A stretch of 5,010 nt of DNA, from the NCBI GenBank assembly GCA_020430675.1, contig JAGQJJ010000373.1, positions 1 to 5,010 on the forward strand. The letters are read 5' to 3'. This document shows, piece after piece, positions 1-5,010 of this stretch (its first letter is position 1; each line of letters starts with the position of its first letter). The notes under the pieces are model-generated. The model was not told the DNA's origin. It searched no databases and saw only the letters and a list, made by a program, of their open reading frames with translations. Both the position numbers and the translations under genes were made by a program. The DNA comes from Myxococcales bacterium (GTDB taxonomy: Bacteria > Myxococcota > Bradymonadia > UBA7976 > UBA1532).

Positions 1-2
1 TA

Positions 3-257
3 CCAACCGCGGGGACGACGCCGGCGGCGCCGGGGCCGGTGGCGGTGCGCGCGCCCACGACGGCCGAAGAGGCGCGGCGTTTGTTGGGCATTGGGGGGGC
101 GTCGCCGACGCCGCCCGGGCCGGTGACCGCGCCCACGCCGGCGCCGATCGTCAGACCATTGACGTCGCGCGAAGTGAACACCATCGCCGAGGTCGTGCAC
201 CGCCGGGTGGTGCGCGACATGGAACGCGAGCGCGTCCGCGCGCTGACGCGGGTATGA
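3..257 (+). CDS. C-terminal part of a small Pro/Thr-rich CIS-associated protein (afp6 position), 5' partial
   Basis: The frame is open from the left edge of the window to a TGA at 255-257, so the gene very probably begins upstream; a GTG at 39 is possible as a start but has no good ribosome binding site. The 84 visible residues fall in two parts: a low-complexity Pro/Ala/Thr/Gly-rich stretch, including a PTPPGPVTAPTPAP linker, and a charged C-terminal segment of about 32 residues (PLTSREVNTIAEVVHRRVV..., rich in Arg and Glu) that should form an amphipathic helix. Its place directly before the LysM hub gene matches afp6/pvc6, a small gene of unclear role between the tube genes and afp7. Short proteins ending in a helix of this kind are, as I recall, frequent at this position in eCIS loci. 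The function is unknown; a role as assembly factor or adaptor is only inference from position. Confidence 0.6.
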   Translation, partial: PTAGTTPAAPGPVAVRAPTTAEEARRLLGIGGASPTPPGPVTAPTPAPIVRPLTSREVNTIAEVVHRRVVRDMERERVRALTRV

Positions 258-258
258 G

Positions 259-264
259 AGGAGG
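259..264 (+). promoter_or_regulatory. Shine-Dalgarno site of the LysM hub gene
   Basis: A perfect AGGAGG lies 9 nt before the ATG at 274. The ATG at 274 is followed directly by a second ATG at 277; both are within reach of the site, so the protein may start at either and differ by one Met. This is one of the two strongest ribosome binding sites in the window (the other precedes the spike gene). It suggests independent initiation here rather than pure coupling to the upstream gene. Confidence 0.7.
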
Positions 265-273
265 GTCGCCGCG

Positions 274-1119
274 ATGATGGACGACTATACCTATACCGGC
301 CGCGGTCTCTCGTTCTTCGACGCGCTCTACGCCGCCGGGCAGGCCGCCGCCTTTGCGACGACGTCGTCGCTGGCCACCGCCGGCGGTGCGCTGCTCGGGC
401 TGAACACCGCGCGCGTCGCCCGCATGGTCATCTGGCACGAGAATACCTCGCCCATGGTCTTCAGCGAACGCATCGACGTGCTGTTCAACCCGTCGCGCGT
501 CTCGCTGACCAACGGCATCGGCTGCCGCGCGCGGCAGCATGCCTCGCCCGGCGAGTGGACCACCGAGCTGCAGGTCTCGTCGGCCGACTACCAGCCGGCG
601 AGCCTCTCGCCCGACTTCATGTTCGACACCACCGACGAGGGGTACTCGCTCTGGGCCCAGCTCGCTGACGCGGCGAGCGGTGGGCTGGCGCAGGCGCTCG
701 CCGCGCCCACCGGCACCAATGTACTGTCGCATACCCAGAAGATCGCCCGCCTCGCCCAGCCGACGCAGGAGCTGCACCGTCCCCCGCTCTGCCAGCTCTG
801 GTGGGGGCCCTACATGCTCATGCAGGGCGCGCTGACCCAGGTTTCGCAGGAGTTCAAGCTGTGGAAGCCCGACGGCACGCCGGTGCGCGCGGTGCTCAAT
901 TGCAGCTTCACCGAGTTTGAGCAGGACTCTTTCGAGTTCCACTCGCCCGACGTCGAGAAGACCCACACCGTGCGCCGCGGCGACACGCTGCCGGCCATCG
1001 CGTCCACGTATTACGGCGACGCCAGCAAGTGGTGGCAGGTCGCGCAATTCAACGGCCTCGAAGACGCGCGCGCCCTGGTCTCGGGCACCGTGCTGCGCGT
1101 GCCGGCTTTGGAGCGCTGA
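274..1119 (+). CDS. CIS_tube + LysM baseplate hub protein (Afp7/PVC7-like)
   Basis: 281 aa. Structural protein of the baseplate hub, equivalent to T4 gp53 by its LysM fold and to Afp7, where it joins the inner tube to the spike complex. Residues about 51-222 match the CIS_tube (tail-tube adaptor) domain, with the characteristic VLFNPSRVSL at 69-78 and PPLCQLWWG at 170-178. Residues 230-277 are a canonical LysM motif: HTVRRGDTLPAIA, then YYGD, KWW, NGL and VLRVP. In this setting LysM acts as a protein-protein clamp inside the particle rather than as a proven peptidoglycan binder. The first 50 residues precede the recognisable domain; they include an Ala-rich, weakly hydrophobic stretch (about 13-45) with no charged residue apart from Asp16. 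No cleavable signal peptide is convincing. A strong AGGAGG precedes the start, and the stop overlaps the next start by one base. Family assignment is secure; the function of the N-terminal extension is not known. Confidence 0.93.
   Translation: MMDDYTYTGRGLSFFDALYAAGQAAAFATTSSLATAGGALLGLNTARVARMVIWHENTSPMVFSERIDVLFNPSRVSLTNGIGCRARQHASPGEWTTELQVSSADYQPASLSPDFMFDTTDEGYSLWAQLADAASGGLAQALAAPTGTNVLSHTQKIARLAQPTQELHRPPLCQLWWGPYMLMQGALTQVSQEFKLWKPDGTPVRAVLNCSFTEFEQDSFEFHSPDVEKTHTVRRGDTLPAIASTYYGDASKWWQVAQFNGLEDARALVSGTVLRVPALER
521..538. repeat. 18-bp perfect GC-only-core palindrome inside the LysM hub gene
   Basis: The bases GCTGCCGCG are followed directly by their reverse complement CGCGGCAGC, giving a perfect inverted repeat without a loop. 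It lies within codons for residues about 83-89 (GCRARQH) of the hub protein. In DNA of this GC content such a palindrome can arise by chance, so no function is claimed. Confidence 0.5.
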
Positions 1120-2180
1120 TGGCCCTCCTTGCGCCCATCCTCGACGTCGACCACCTCGCGAGCGCCACGGTCGCGATCCAGGCGACGATCGGCGTGGCGC
1201 GCGTCGCGCTGCTGCCCCCGGCGAGCACCGCCCTGCGCAGCGTGTCGGTGACGCTCGACAGCGATGGCCTCGGCGACTTCTCGCTCGACTTCGAGGCGGG
1301 GGACACCATCGGCCAGGCGTTGCAGGTCATCGATCAGAGCCAGCTCGCGGTCGGCGCCGAGGTCTCGATCGCGCTCGGCGCTGATGGCACGAGCGCCACC
1401 CTGACCATCGGCGAGATCACCTCGGTCGGCTTCGAGATGTCGCAGGGCGGGGCCTCGATCTCGGTGAGTGGCTTCGACCTGCGCCACCGGCTGCGCCAGG
1501 GCATGTACCTGCGCACCTTCGTCGACAAGGACGACCTGCAGATCGCCGAGGCGATCTGCAAGGAGCGGGGGCTGAGCGTCAAGGTCGAGAAGGCGTTGGG
1601 CGATACCCCGCCGATGCATTACATCGTTCGGCAAGGCGAGGCCTCGGACTTCGAGTTCGTGCACGACCGCCTCGACCGCATCGGCTACGAGCTGGCTGTC
1701 GACGCCGACAGCCTGGTCATCCGGCCCCCGACGCCGCAGCCGCTCAACCCGTTCCTCATGCCCTCGTTCACTCCGAAGACGGTGCGCAGCTTCAACGCCA
1801 CGCACAGCGCCGTCGAAGAGATCGACGGCGTGGTGATCATCGGACGCGACAAAGACAAGAACCTGAAGATCGTTGGCACCGCGGGCACGACCAGCAGCCT
1901 GGTGCCCCCACAGCCGCGCGTGCTCACGCTGCATCGCGCGGTCGCCGATGTCGACAGCGCCAAAAAAATGGCGGCGCAGGAGCTGTCCCGGCGCAAGGAG
2001 CAGGCGATGACCGCCTCGATCAGCGTGCGCGGCGACGCGACGCTGGTGCCTGGCGTGTGGGTGCAGCTCAGCGAGGTCGGCCCGTTCAGCGCAGCGTGGC
2101 GCGTGCGCACCGCGACCCATCGCTGGTCGCCGGGCGGAGGCTACACCACCGACCTCTCGCTGCGTCAGGAGGGGGATTGA
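1119..2180 (+). CDS. Phage late control D / gp27-like baseplate hub protein (N-terminal half of Afp8/VgrG)
   Basis: 353 aa. Trimeric hub that adapts the six-fold tube to the three-fold spike, as T4 gp27, phage gpD and the N-terminal part of VgrG/Afp8 do. Family signatures are visible in order: VTLDSDGLGDFSLDFE (about 44-59), VSIALG...TLTIGEITS (82-102), VSGFDLRHRLRQGMYLRTF (116-134), HYIVRQGEASDFEFVHDRLD (167-186) followed by RIGYEL, and a C-terminal segment LVPGVWVQL (309-317) to GGYTTDLSLRQ. The start is the ATG sharing one base with the upstream TGA (TGATG), with GGAG 5 nt before it. The same frame runs on upstream with a GTG at 1029, but that stretch lies within the LysM coding region and reads as Arg-rich nonsense. 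Unlike Afp8, the spike domain is not fused here but encoded by the next gene, 2 bp downstream. Codons 1962-1967 sit in a run of seven A that is striking in such GC-rich DNA. Confidence 0.93.
   Translation: MALLAPILDVDHLASATVAIQATIGVARVALLPPASTALRSVSVTLDSDGLGDFSLDFEAGDTIGQALQVIDQSQLAVGAEVSIALGADGTSATLTIGEITSVGFEMSQGGASISVSGFDLRHRLRQGMYLRTFVDKDDLQIAEAICKERGLSVKVEKALGDTPPMHYIVRQGEASDFEFVHDRLDRIGYELAVDADSLVIRPPTPQPLNPFLMPSFTPKTVRSFNATHSAVEEIDGVVIIGRDKDKNLKIVGTAGTTSSLVPPQPRVLTLHRAVADVDSAKKMAAQELSRRKEQAMTASISVRGDATLVPGVWVQLSEVGPFSAAWRVRTATHRWSPGGGYTTDLSLRQEGD
2167..2175 (+). promoter_or_regulatory. Shine-Dalgarno site of the spike gene
   Basis: AGGAGGGGG lies within the last codons of the gp27-like gene and 7 nt before the ATG at 2183. 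It fixes that ATG as the start of the spike gene, although the same frame stays open further upstream (first GTG at 2057). A strong independent site here argues that hub and spike are made as two proteins. Confidence 0.7.
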
Positions 2181-2182
2181 CC

Positions 2183-2836
2183 ATGGCCGACGACGGCGTA
2201 CGGCTGGGCCTGGGCGTCAGCTTCGGCGAGGTGCTCGAGATCGACGCCGCGCGCTATATGGTGCGCGTCAGCCTCGACGACATGGAGGTCGACGCCGACT
2301 CCGACGCCGGCTACTGGTGCCCGGTGGTCACCCCGCTCGCTGGCGCGGCGCGGGGGCTCTACCTGCTGCCCGATGTGGGCGATCAGGTCGCGGTGGCGTT
2401 CTACAACGGCAGCCTCGCCGACGGGGTGGTGATCGGCGGCGTCTGGCGCGGCGATCAGAAGCCGCCCGAGAGCGACGAAGCCAACCCCCGCAAGGCGCTC
2501 GTCTCGCGCTCGGGCCATCGCATCGTGCTCGATGACACCGACAAGGCCGAGCAGATCCAGATCGTCGACAAGACGGCCAAGAACTCGATCACGATCGCCA
2601 CGACCGACAACATCATGACGCTGGTGGTCGAGGGCACGGTCAATATTCAGGCCAAGACGGCGATCAATATCGAGGTGCCCGACGGAACCTTGACGCTCGC
2701 CTGCAAGGATCTGGGGGTCAAGGCTTCGGGCGCGGTGAAGCTGGAGGGGCAGTCGATCGAGCTGGCCAGCAAGTCGACCGTCAAGATCGGGGGGCAGTCG
2801 GTCGACGTCAACAACGGCGCCCTGCAGGTGAAGTGA
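2183..2836 (+). CDS. gpV/gp5-like baseplate spike protein (C-terminal half of Afp8/VgrG)
   Basis: 217 aa. Forms the trimeric membrane-puncturing needle under the hub. Residues about 12-90 form the OB-fold of phage baseplate assembly protein V / VgrG gp5: GEVLEIDAARYMVRVSL near the start, YWCPVVTPLAG at 44-54, LLPDVGDQVAVAF at 61-73 and GVVIGGVWRG at 81-90. Residues 109-118 (RSGHRIVLDD) open the second half, which alternates hydrophobic and polar residues (SITIAT, TVNIQAKTAINIEV, GAVKLEGQSIELASKSTVKI), as expected for an intertwined beta-helix. There is no lysozyme domain of the T4 gp5 kind and no C-terminal effector extension. The protein ends shortly after the helix, so the point must be supplied by the PAAR-like protein encoded next, whose start overlaps this stop by one base. 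The start at 2183 is set by a strong ribosome binding site and by similarity beginning near residue 10. Confidence 0.93.
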   Translation: MADDGVRLGLGVSFGEVLEIDAARYMVRVSLDDMEVDADSDAGYWCPVVTPLAGAARGLYLLPDVGDQVAVAFYNGSLADGVVIGGVWRGDQKPPESDEANPRKALVSRSGHRIVLDDTDKAEQIQIVDKTAKNSITIATTDNIMTLVVEGTVNIQAKTAINIEVPDGTLTLACKDLGVKASGAVKLEGQSIELASKSTVKIGGQSVDVNNGALQVK

Positions 2837-3162
2837 TGCCGACGCTGCTCACCGAGAATGACCTGCTTCAATGCCCGCACGGGGCCATGTTCAAGGTGAG
2901 CGTGGTCTCGACGCGCGTGAAGTTCGGCGGCGCGGCGGCGGTGACCTTCTCGCCGGCCACCGTCGACAAGCCGCCGTGCACCAATAGCGGGCCGGGGCTC
3001 AAGCCCTGCTCGATGGGCACCTGGCTGCCGACCGCGATGGCCAAGCGGGTGACCATCGAAGGCAAACCCGCTCTGCTCTCGGCCGGTCAGGCGCTGACCG
3101 ACTCGGCGCCGCCGGGGCAGCTCTCGATCACCGCCATCCAGATGCGCGTGGAGGGTCAGTGA
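2836..3162 (+). CDS. PAAR-like spike-tip protein (Afp10-equivalent role)
   Basis: 108 aa. Small protein probably capping the beta-helical spike and sharpening it for membrane penetration. Seen in the sequence: LLQCPHGAMFKV near the N-terminus, VKFGGAAAVTF (28-38), PPCTNSGPG (46-54) and KPCSMGTWL (56-64), then RVTIEGKPALLSAGQALTDS, the type of 'contaminant/grant' glycine-rich turn seen in PAAR and PAAR-like (DUF4280-type) proteins. Cys13, His15, Cys48 and Cys58 could together bind a metal, as Cys and His residues bind zinc in PAAR tips; this is inference. The ATG at 2836 overlaps the spike stop (TGATG); the GTG three bases earlier is an alternative start. A weak AGGTGA precedes it, so translation is probably coupled to the spike gene. 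No toxin or effector domain is fused. The assignment rests mainly on context and the Cys/His/Gly pattern rather than on strong identity. Confidence 0.8.
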   Translation: MPTLLTENDLLQCPHGAMFKVSVVSTRVKFGGAAAVTFSPATVDKPPCTNSGPGLKPCSMGTWLPTAMAKRVTIEGKPALLSAGQALTDSAPPGQLSITAIQMRVEGQ

Positions 3163-3572
3163 TGGACCGCCCGTTCCTGGGAAGAGGCTGGGGTTTCCCC
3201 ACACGGCTCGACGCCGACGGGCGCGTGGTGCCGGTCGCCGGCGAGGCGGCCGTTGAACAGTCGATCAAGCTCATCCTGCAGACGGCGCTCGGCGAGCGCA
3301 TCATGCGGCCCGATTTCGGCTGCGGCCTGCACGCGCATCTGTTTGCCCCGGGCAACGTCGAGACGGTGGCCCGCATGATCGGTGACATTCGCTCGGCCAT
3401 CACCCGCTGGGAGCCGCGCGTTGACCTGGCCGACATCGCGGTGCGCGGCGATGACACCGATCCCAGCCTGCGCATTGTCGAGGTGACCGCGGTGGTGCGC
3501 AGCACCAACAGCCGGGTCAACGTGGTCTACCCGTTCTACCTGGATGGCGGCGCGGAGGTGGCCGATGTCTGA
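3162..3572 (+). CDS. GPW/gp25-like baseplate wedge protein, sheath initiator (Afp9-like)
   Basis: 136 aa, a usual length for the gp25 family. It sits at the hub-wedge junction and nucleates sheath polymerisation by mimicking a sheath handshake domain (known for T4 gp25, T6SS TssE and Afp9). Diagnostic features: GRGWGFP at 7-13, VEQSIKLILQTALGERIMRP at 31-50 followed by DFGCGLHAHLF to residue 61, RWEPRVDL at 82-89 containing the conserved EPR motif, and VNVVYPFYL near the C-terminus. The start ATG shares one base with the TGA of the PAAR-like gene, with GGAGG 7 nt before it. The 3' end overlaps the next gene by 8 bases. This is one of the most certain calls here. Confidence 0.95.
   Translation: MDRPFLGRGWGFPTRLDADGRVVPVAGEAAVEQSIKLILQTALGERIMRPDFGCGLHAHLFAPGNVETVARMIGDIRSAITRWEPRVDLADIAVRGDDTDPSLRIVEVTAVVRSTNSRVNVVYPFYLDGGAEVADV
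3565..3572 (+). promoter_or_regulatory. 8-bp gene overlap and internal ribosome binding site (gp25-like / gp6-like)
   Basis: ATGTCTGA holds the start of the gp6-like gene and the stop of the gp25-like gene. Together with the TGATG junctions at 1117-1121, 2834-2838 and 3160-3164, it indicates translational coupling along the operon, which would help keep baseplate subunits in proportion. GGAGGTG at 3554-3560 serves the downstream start. Confidence 0.6.
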
Positions 3573-5010
3573 GACGCCGCCGTTTGATGGCCGCAGCGAA
3601 GACGAGCTGGTCGCACACACCGAGTCGCTGGTCTCGCTGTTCACCGCGTGGCGACCGAGCCCGCCCGAGTCGCTCGATCTGGGCGGCGCGCTCATCCGCT
3701 TGTTCGGTCGAATGGCGCGCCATGCCGTCGAGCACGTCGACCGCGCGCCCGATCGCTACGCCGAGGAGCTGTTCCGCCTGCTCGGCGTGCGCCCCGTGCC
3801 GCCGGGCGTGGCCACCGCGCCGCTGGTCTTCACCGCGGCCGAGGGCGCGGCGAGCGATCCGGTGGTGCCGGGCAAGAGCGGGGTCAGCGCGGCCGCCGAT
3901 GACCAGTGCCCGAGCGAGGCGGTCTTCTATACCGAGGCCGACCTGCGCGTGCTGCGCAGCCTGCCGGTCGCCGCCCGGGTGCTGGTGCCATCGACCGATA
4001 CGCTGGCGGATCCCACCGTCAATGCCTTCGGCGAAGGCATTGACGCATGGCAGGCCTTCGCCGCCGAGAAGCCATATGACCGGGCGCTCTATATCGCTTG
4101 CGACGCGCTGCTGAGCGAGACGACCTACCCGTATGTCCGGTTTCGCTTCTACAACAACGCGGCGAGCGCGCCCGCCCGTTGGCGCGATCGCATCGACGCG
4201 CTGGAATGGCACGTCTTTGATGGCACCGAGTGGTCGCCTCGCAGCGCGTCGGTGATCGAGCGGGCCGATGGTCGCAGTTCGGTGCAGTTCGATGGCGTGC
4301 TGGGCGTGCGGCCGGTGGAGATCGCCGGTGTCAAGGCGCTCTGGGTCCGCTGCCGGCCCGCCGCGGCGCTGAGTCCGGGCGATGCGTGGCCCGACCTGAC
4401 CGCGGTGCGCATCGACTGCCCGCTCACGCTCGCGACCCAGGCGCCCGACGCGTTGATGCGTGGGCCATTTGCCCTCGATGACTCGGTCGACTTCGCGCCG
4501 CTCGGCGAGACGCCGGCGTTCAACGACGCGCTCTACATCGACGGGGGCCAGGTCTTCGACCAGCCCGCGGGCGCCACGGTCAAGGTCTCAGTGACCATCA
4601 GTGATTGGAAGCCCGCAGCCGCGCCGTCGAACGACGCGCTCATCGCCTGGGAGCTGCGGCTGGCGGACGGCTGGACGCCGATCGGCTACTCGGCGGGGCC
4701 TGGCGCGAGCGCGCCCGCATCGTCGGCCGGCTTCAGCGATGGCACCGCGCGCTTCACCGCCAGCGGAGACGTGAGCTTCACCTTGTCGGGTCCGGTGCCC
4801 GAAGCCGCGCAGGCCGGGGTGACCGGTCGGTGGCTGCGCGCTCGGCTCGTGCGGGGCAACTTCGGCGAGTCGGCGCGTATCGAGGTCACCAATGGCGTCG
4901 CGGCGGTGGTCGATGCCACGCTCGCGCCGCCCTGGCTGAGCCGCATCCGCCTGGCGGCGAGCGTCTTTCGCGTCATGCGCACGATCTACAGCGAGGTGAT
5001 CACCGCGCTG
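3565..5010 (+). CDS. gp6/J-like baseplate wedge protein (Afp11-like), 3' partial
   Basis: 482 residues are visible without a stop to the right edge; the family (putative baseplate assembly protein, J/gp6-like) is usually much longer, so a large C-terminal part, including the J-like core, should follow. It builds the wedge ring that opens on firing. The start is the ATG at 3565, 8 bases inside the gp25 gene, with GGAGGTG just before it. Residues 1-92 are mostly helical with charged segments (RYAEELFRLLGVRPVPPGVA at 65-84), typical of the family's N-terminus. Two related beta-rich modules follow: the first from ALYIACD (174) through LEWHVFDGTEW (213-223) to WVRCR (260-264), the second from ALYIDGG (322) through WELRLADGW (362-370), DGTARFT (392-398) and WLRARLVRGNFGE (423-435). 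A perfect inverted repeat lies in codons 151-161. The assignment is by position and family pattern; the function is structural. Confidence 0.9.
   Translation, partial: MSETPPFDGRSEDELVAHTESLVSLFTAWRPSPPESLDLGGALIRLFGRMARHAVEHVDRAPDRYAEELFRLLGVRPVPPGVATAPLVFTAAEGAASDPVVPGKSGVSAAADDQCPSEAVFYTEADLRVLRSLPVAARVLVPSTDTLADPTVNAFGEGIDAWQAFAAEKPYDRALYIACDALLSETTYPYVRFRFYNNAASAPARWRDRIDALEWHVFDGTEWSPRSASVIERADGRSSVQFDGVLGVRPVEIAGVKALWVRCRPAAALSPGDAWPDLTAVRIDCPLTLATQAPDALMRGPFALDDSVDFAPLGETPAFNDALYIDGGQVFDQPAGATVKVSVTISDWKPAAAPSNDALIAWELRLADGWTPIGYSAGPGASAPASSAGFSDGTARFTASGDVSFTLSGPVPEAAQAGVTGRWLRARLVRGNFGESARIEVTNGVAAVVDATLAPPWLSRIRLAASVFRVMRTIYSEVITAL
4017..4045. repeat. 29-bp perfect palindrome (14-bp arms, 1-bp centre) inside the gp6-like gene
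   Basis: CGTCAATGCCTTCG is followed by one G and then by the exact reverse complement CGAAGGCATTGACG. As RNA this would be a 13-bp stem with a GGC triloop. It encodes residues 151-161 (TVNAFGEGIDA). No T-run follows it, so it is not an intrinsic terminator. It also contains mixed AT and GC pairs, so it is not just a GC-composition artefact. Confidence 0.75.

Noticed and set aside
521..538. 18-bp palindrome as an operator
   Set aside because: Intragenic, made almost only of G and C, within what chance can give at this composition, and not near a promoter.
151..1047. Long open frame on the minus strand (298 codons)
   Set aside because: Arg/Gly/Val-rich translation with no recognisable domain, antisense to the secure LysM hub gene; typical shadow frame in GC-rich DNA.
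1014..1104. LysM domain as evidence of a cell-wall hydrolase
   Set aside because: It is fused to a CIS_tube domain with no catalytic domain and sits in a baseplate operon; in this family LysM is structural.
1029..1118. Upstream GTG extension of the gp27-like gene
   Set aside because: The added 30 residues are Arg-rich and read from within the LysM domain coding sequence; the ATG at 1119 has a TGATG junction and an SD-like GGAG.
1011..2120. Long open frame on the minus strand (369 codons)
   Set aside because: Antisense to the gp27-like gene; composition rich in Arg, His, Asp and Ala without a motif; no ribosome binding site reason to prefer it.
4017..4045. Palindrome as an intrinsic terminator
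   Set aside because: No T-rich tract follows on either strand, and it lies inside a continuous coding frame.
3517..4212. Minus-strand open frame opposite the gp6-like gene
   Set aside because: Low-complexity Arg-rich translation; the + strand frame has a good start, overlap coupling and family motifs.

Overview
This window is a stretch of a contractile injection system (CIS) structural operon, read entirely on the + strand. The genes encode the baseplate hub, central spike and inner wedge of a phage-tail-like particle, most like the extracellular/Afp-PVC type of CIS (eCIS). The key combination is a CIS_tube+LysM hub protein, a gp27/late-control-D-like hub, a gpV/gp5-like spike, a PAAR-like tip, a gp25-like sheath-initiating wedge protein and a very large gp6/J-like wedge protein. 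Type VI secretion systems do not carry the CIS_tube+LysM protein, and an ordinary Mu- or P2-like phage would have a different neighbourhood.

Layout: 3-257, C-terminal end of a small Pro/Thr-rich protein (position equivalent to afp6; function unknown); 274-1119, LysM hub protein (afp7-like); 1119-2180, gp27-like hub (afp8 N-terminal half); 2183-2836, gp5/gpV-like spike (afp8 C-terminal half); 2836-3162, PAAR-like tip; 3162-3572, gp25-like protein (afp9-like); 3565-5010 and onward, gp6-like wedge protein (afp11-like), running off the right edge. The genes are packed with 1-bp or 8-bp overlaps, or with gaps of 2 to 16 bp. There is no room for internal promoters or terminators, so one polycistronic, translationally coupled transcript is the natural reading. 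There is no intergenic stretch longer than 16 bp, no RNA gene, no mobile element and no CRISPR array.

How the parts fit: the LysM/CIS_tube protein and the gp27-like protein adapt the hexameric tube to the trimeric spike; the gpV-like trimer forms an OB-fold plus beta-helix needle; the PAAR-like protein caps the needle; gp25 nucleates the sheath and joins it to the wedge; the gp6-like protein forms the iris-like wedge ring. Effectors, fibres, the tape measure, the AAA+ ATPase, sheath and tube genes would lie outside this window.

Organism: the DNA is very GC-rich, with strong G/C preference at third codon positions and good Shine-Dalgarno sites. This fits a high-GC bacterium such as a proteobacterium, myxobacterium or actinobacterium, but nothing here fixes the phylum. 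Points worth a second look are the split hub/spike, PAAR placed before gp25, the Ala-rich N-terminal extension on the LysM protein, a Cys/His set in the tip protein, a duplicated beta-rich module in the gp6-like protein, and a perfect 14-bp-arm palindrome inside that same gene.
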